In this document: piece after piece, positions 15,183 through 18,867 of the stretch
Numbering within the stretch: position 1 is the first letter of the stretch
How the letters are laid out: every line of letters begins with the position of its first letter
NCBI GenBank assembly: GCA_009602725.1
Contig: WELB01000067.1
Coordinates: 41,928 to 60,794, forward strand
DNA length: 18,867 bases
Direction of reading: 5' to 3'
Source of the DNA: Spirogloea muscicola
Taxonomy: Eukaryota; Streptophyta; Zygnematophyceae; Spirogloeales; Spirogloeaceae
Notes under the pieces: model-generated
What the model was told of the DNA's origin: nothing
The model's input: the letters and a program-made list of their open reading frames with translations, nothing else
Database searches by the model: none
Position numbers and translations under genes: made by a program

Positions 15183-18100
15183 ATGCGCCGGCGGCCGCAT
15201 CCTGCCGTCGCAGCGGCGCTGCTGCAGCTGCTCGCCGCAGCCCTCCTCGTATCCTCACGGCCTGCCGACGCGCAGGTCAGTAGATGGGGGCCTCCTGGCC
15301 GGCTCTGACTCCCCATAGCTTTGTTCGGGCTTCCGAGAGGACCCAACAGCCTGGAGCAAGCGGAGGGGGTGCTGCTACTGGCAGCCGGCCTCCAAATGGC
15401 CCTTTGCCTTGCCCTTTGGCTTCTCGTTCATTGGCACGCATCAGCAATAAGAATTGCAGTGCAAATAGTTTAACTTAAAAAGGCTCCAGATATCCCTTGT
15501 AAAGTAGAAGCCATAGTAGCAAGGACGACAAGGAAGCACCGTGACTCTCGCTGCATGGAGCCGCGGCTGCGGTGCAGGTCATCAGCTCGGAGGGCGTATG
15601 GAGGATCATCGACTCCAATGTGACGTACTCGCCCGTGCACGTCATCGTCAACCGCTTTGACGTGCTCGAGTTCATCTTCTTCCACATACCCGGCTTCCCG
15701 AAGTACCCCGGTAGCCCCAACACCGTCGGGAATGCAGAGTACACCATCACCGGGTCTGTGTGACACCGCTGCTCACTGCTGCTGGCCGCCCGGCGCTCAC
15801 CACGCAGGAGGTGCAGGGCCAAGCACCTGAGCAACATGCATGTCCATCTCTGCGTGCGCAAGAAATTGATGGACAAATAGCATGTTGACCTGAGACTCTC
15901 AGTATGTGTGCTCGTTGCGTGCAGGGATGTTGGGACTACCAGCAAGTTCACCTACTGCGACTCCGACTTTGTGTGCTGCGGTGGCACAAAGCTCGAGAAT
16001 GGCACCATCATGACTGCCGGCGGCAACTTTGCGCCTGGTGCCAACCGTGTCCAGGTGCGGCTCCGCCTCTCTGTCTGCTACCCGCCGGTAATTCGATGCT
16101 CTTGAACACGATCGTGGCCGGAATGGCCGTGCAACGAGGACTTGCAGGAGCATGACTTGCTCGTCCACCTACTTCTCTGCTTGCCTAACCAATGTGCAGC
16201 TTCGGTAGCCACGCAGGCGTGAAACCATTGGCCTGGTCAACAGGCTCAGGGACAGCTGGCTGACGGTGATCTCGGTGTGACAAGCACAGTTCCTCAACCC
16301 AACGCCCCAGGCGTGCACAGCGTACCACTGTGGCTGGTCGCGCATTGCAATGCTCATCGCGGGCCGGTGGTACCCTTCGGTTCAGCGCATCGCCAACGGA
16401 CGCATTTTCATCTGCGGTGGCAACGACATTGAGCAGCTGCCGGGTGTGAGTGATGAGATGGGCCGTGCGTCCATTCCAAAGTGAGAACCTGCTCAAGTGC
16501 CGTCTTCCTCTCGCCTTGGCCCTCTTGCTCTCTTGAGGGTGCCTCCTCGCTCCTGTCTGCCCTGCATGTACTCAAAGCCACTGCGTCACCGTCAACCTGG
16601 TACCGTGGAATCGGCGCTCAGCACTGCACTTTTGGATGCTGACTCTGCGCCGCTGCCGTTGCTGCCGCCGCAGTTATGAGTACTTTCCTGTGCAATTTGG
16701 AGACACTGTTCACAACTTGTCGCTACTGATCGCACCCAACAAGGACACATACTACGTCAGCTCCTACCCACTCGTTCATCTCATCAACCTTGGCCCGTCC
16801 AGCAGCAAGGTCAGCAGCACGGGCATGAGTCACAGCAATGCCAGCCCTTATCTACCGCACTTGCGCAGCTACTGAATGACCGGTGTGCACAGTCGAGGCG
16901 CCAAAATTGTGGACCAGGCTTTTAGGCTGACTGTGTCGTCCATGGCTGGCAGCTTTTCATACTCTCGAATGTGTCCAGCGTGCTGCTGGACACGAACAGC
17001 GACACCTTCATCAAGCTGCCCGACATGCCGTACCCCAGCCACTCGCGTAACTACCCCTTCTCGGCCGCCTCTGCGGTCCTCCCCCTCTCGTCCACGGTAA
17101 GTGCCTGGCGCCGGGTGTCGAAGTCATTACAAAAGAAGGACTTTGATCTTGCACATCTTCCAGGTGGTGCTGGTGCAGCTCCGCTCCTTCCTCATGTTGT
17201 CTCCTCAAAAGCTTGAAACCCATGGAAGTGGCTAACGTTCACAGTGCTAGCTGGTGCGTAGAATGGCTGGCTGTCGGAGGTCCTCATATGTGGGGGGACC
17301 AGCAACAGCGCCGCAGCCTTGCAGAATCCCGGCAAACCGCCGAAGAGCGGGCTTGTGCCCGCATCTGATAATTGCGGGAGGATCAGCCCTGCTCTGGGGG
17401 CATCAGCCCAATGGGAGATGGAGGTCATGCCCTCCCCACGCATCTTGGGGTCCCTCAACATTCTCGCGGACGGCACACTGCTGCTGAGCTGCGGCGTGAA
17501 GGCAGGACGGGTGCCCCTCCGCAGCTCTACATCCCAATTGGCTGCTCGCTCGCTCTGCCGTCGCTATTATCTTACTTGCAAGTTTGCTTCTCCAGCTGGT
17601 TGTTGAACTTGACATGGCCTGTCTAATGGAAAAGTGTATGGAATGTACGCTGAGCTCGTCTTGTGTGGTCATGTAACACAAGAGCTCACATTACGCCCGT
17701 CCTGTCCTCTGTGCAGGCGCACCTGACGCAGCAATGGATGGGAGGTCCCAACTTATTTCCAGTGCTCTATGTCCCAGGCCACAGCGTAGGCAGCCGAATG
17801 CGTGAGCTGCACGCCAATGCCAACATACCAAGAGGCTACCACACGGTCGTCACCACATTCGTTGACGGCAGGGTATTGGTCGCTGGCAGCAACCCCAACC
17901 CTGGCAACAACGTCACAACGCAGGGGTTGTTCCCAACGAACCTCGTCATGCAGGTAGCGTGCTCTCCAGCAATTACTGTTGTTTAAGTATCCTTCTCTGA
18001 TCAATCTATTGTGTATTTGTATCCCACATACCAGGGGTTGTTCTTATTGCAACTCACTCTGTGTGCTCTTCAGCACTTACTGTTAATTATGTTTCCATTC

Positions 18101-18867
18101 CCTGTACATACAAAAGGGCTGACAAAAACACGAGCAATCCTGACAATTGCTTTCTAGCCTGCAGGCCTACTTGCCACCGTACCTGACAAGCGGCAGCGTG
18201 CAGCCCGTGTTGACGGGGTATCCGAGCTCTTTCACATACGGGCAGCCTTTTGGCATCACTGGCCTTGTGGAGTATCACGCAACCACGAGCAGCCTCCAGG
18301 CCGCGATCTTGGATCCAGGCCACTCAACGCACTCGCTCGTGATGGGGCAGGCATTCATCTGGCTCGACCTCACTGACGTAGTGGTATGCACCCCACAAGA
18401 CCGTCACACTAACGGTAGTATACTCTGGGCTTCTTAAACGATGGATGGTAGCCACTTTGAGGGATGAGCCACTGCCGCGGGGCATTCGCACTCTGCTGTA
18501 CTTACCATGTGCTGACAGTAACCCTTTCACTTGCCCTTTGCCAGCTGAGCCCTGGAGATGGGGAGATGCAGCACTTTGCGGCGACGGCGGTGCCGCCGCC
18601 CAGCCAGCACGTCGCCATACCGGGCTTCTACATGCTCTTCGTGCTGGACCGCGGCACGCCCTGCACGCGCTCGCAGTGGGTGCAGCTCCTGCCGGTGCAC
18701 CAGCCGCCGCCGCCGCCGAGCCCCCCACCTCCATCTCCTTCTCCACCGCCGCCACGGCCGCCGCCGCCGAACCCCCCACCTCCCTCGCCTCCGCCGCCAC
18801 GGCCATCGCCGCCTCCACGGCCACCGGCACCTCCGCGCCCACCGCACCCGCCGCCGCCACCACGACC
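15183..18867 (+). CDS. Secreted copper-radical oxidase (glyoxal/galactose oxidase family), paralogue of the 917-4609 gene; 3' end outside window
   Basis: Exons: 15183-15275, 15578-15753, 15925-16054, 16290-16480, 16674-16809, 16953-17096, 17262-17510, 17717-17953, 18165-18383, 18545-18867 (partial). Each complete exon equals in length the matching exon of gene 1, and all introns are GT-AG. 632 residues are visible. Residues 1-31 are a signal peptide (cleavage likely after ADA). Cys107 (SDFVCCGG), Tyr161 (GRWYPS), Tyr414-His415 (IPRGYHT) and His508 (GHSTHS) fit the copper-radical oxidase active site; the IPRGYH form is closer to the family norm than gene 1. Other signatures are YEYFP, SEVLICGG, DNCGRIS, a VLVAGSNPN motif and IPGFYMLFVLD. 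From about residue 579 a Pro-rich tail begins (PPSP, PPPRP, PPPNP) and is still running at the window edge. The product should be extracellular and make H2O2 while oxidising an aldehyde or alcohol. Substrate and tail length are unknown. Confidence 0.92.

Noticed and set aside
14872-15346. Minus-strand ORFs of about 100-130 codons over the gene 2 leader and exon 1
   Set aside because: Composition-driven shadows of the GC-rich leader. The + strand start with signal peptide is supported by the paralogue.
18324-18863. 179-codon minus-strand ORF
   Set aside because: It is the complement of exons 9 and 10 and intron 9 of gene 2, with an Ala/Val-rich composition from the Pro tract.

Overview
The window looks like nuclear DNA of a green alga (Chlorophyta, probably the volvocine/chlorophycean side, species not determined). 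The reasons are short GT-AG introns dividing GC-rich exons, secreted proteins ending in hydroxyproline-rich-glycoprotein-type Pro/Ser tails, and intergenic DNA crowded with short palindromic repeats and dead retroelements. Nothing bacterial (operons, Shine-Dalgarno spacing, CRISPR) is visible, and I recognised no tRNA or rRNA gene.

Two real genes frame the window, both on the + strand: a complete ten-exon gene at 917-4609 and a paralogue at 15183-18867 that runs off the right edge inside its tenth exon. Both encode secreted copper-radical oxidases of the glyoxal/galactose oxidase family. Each has a signal peptide, a seven-bladed kelch-like catalytic domain with every active-site residue, a DUF1929-type C-terminal domain and a Pro-rich tail. 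All nine complete exons have identical lengths in the two copies, while introns differ in length and sequence, so they are an old tandem duplication. The inferred role is making H2O2 in the cell wall or extracellular matrix, with the tail placing the enzyme among wall glycoproteins.

The roughly 10.6 kb between the genes is mostly mobile and repetitive DNA. 4610-5881 holds the 3' flank of gene 1 and one uncertain minus-strand ORF. 5882-9712 is bounded by ~180-200 bp inverted repeats and contains two gag-like pseudogene fragments in inverted orientation, a single LTR with an adjacent initiator-Met-tRNA-type primer-binding site, a ~250-bp-period tandem array and a fragment of a reverse-transcriptase-type ORF tail. 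9713-11236 holds unidentified exon-like remnants and a second copy of that ORF tail; a third copy is cut by the left edge of the window. 11237-14470 is dominated by a hairpin repeat family with a GGGCTGGC/GCCAGCCC core, also present upstream of gene 1 (300-752). 14506-14560 is a perfect 25-bp-arm hairpin, followed by the GC-rich 5' flank of gene 2.

I found no clearly new multi-gene system. The most interesting items are the matrix-tethered oxidase pair, the composite inverted-repeat element with its inverted gag duplication, and the hairpin repeat family whose orientation flips near 13.0-13.3 kb. All exon boundaries were read by eye, using the two paralogues to check each other.
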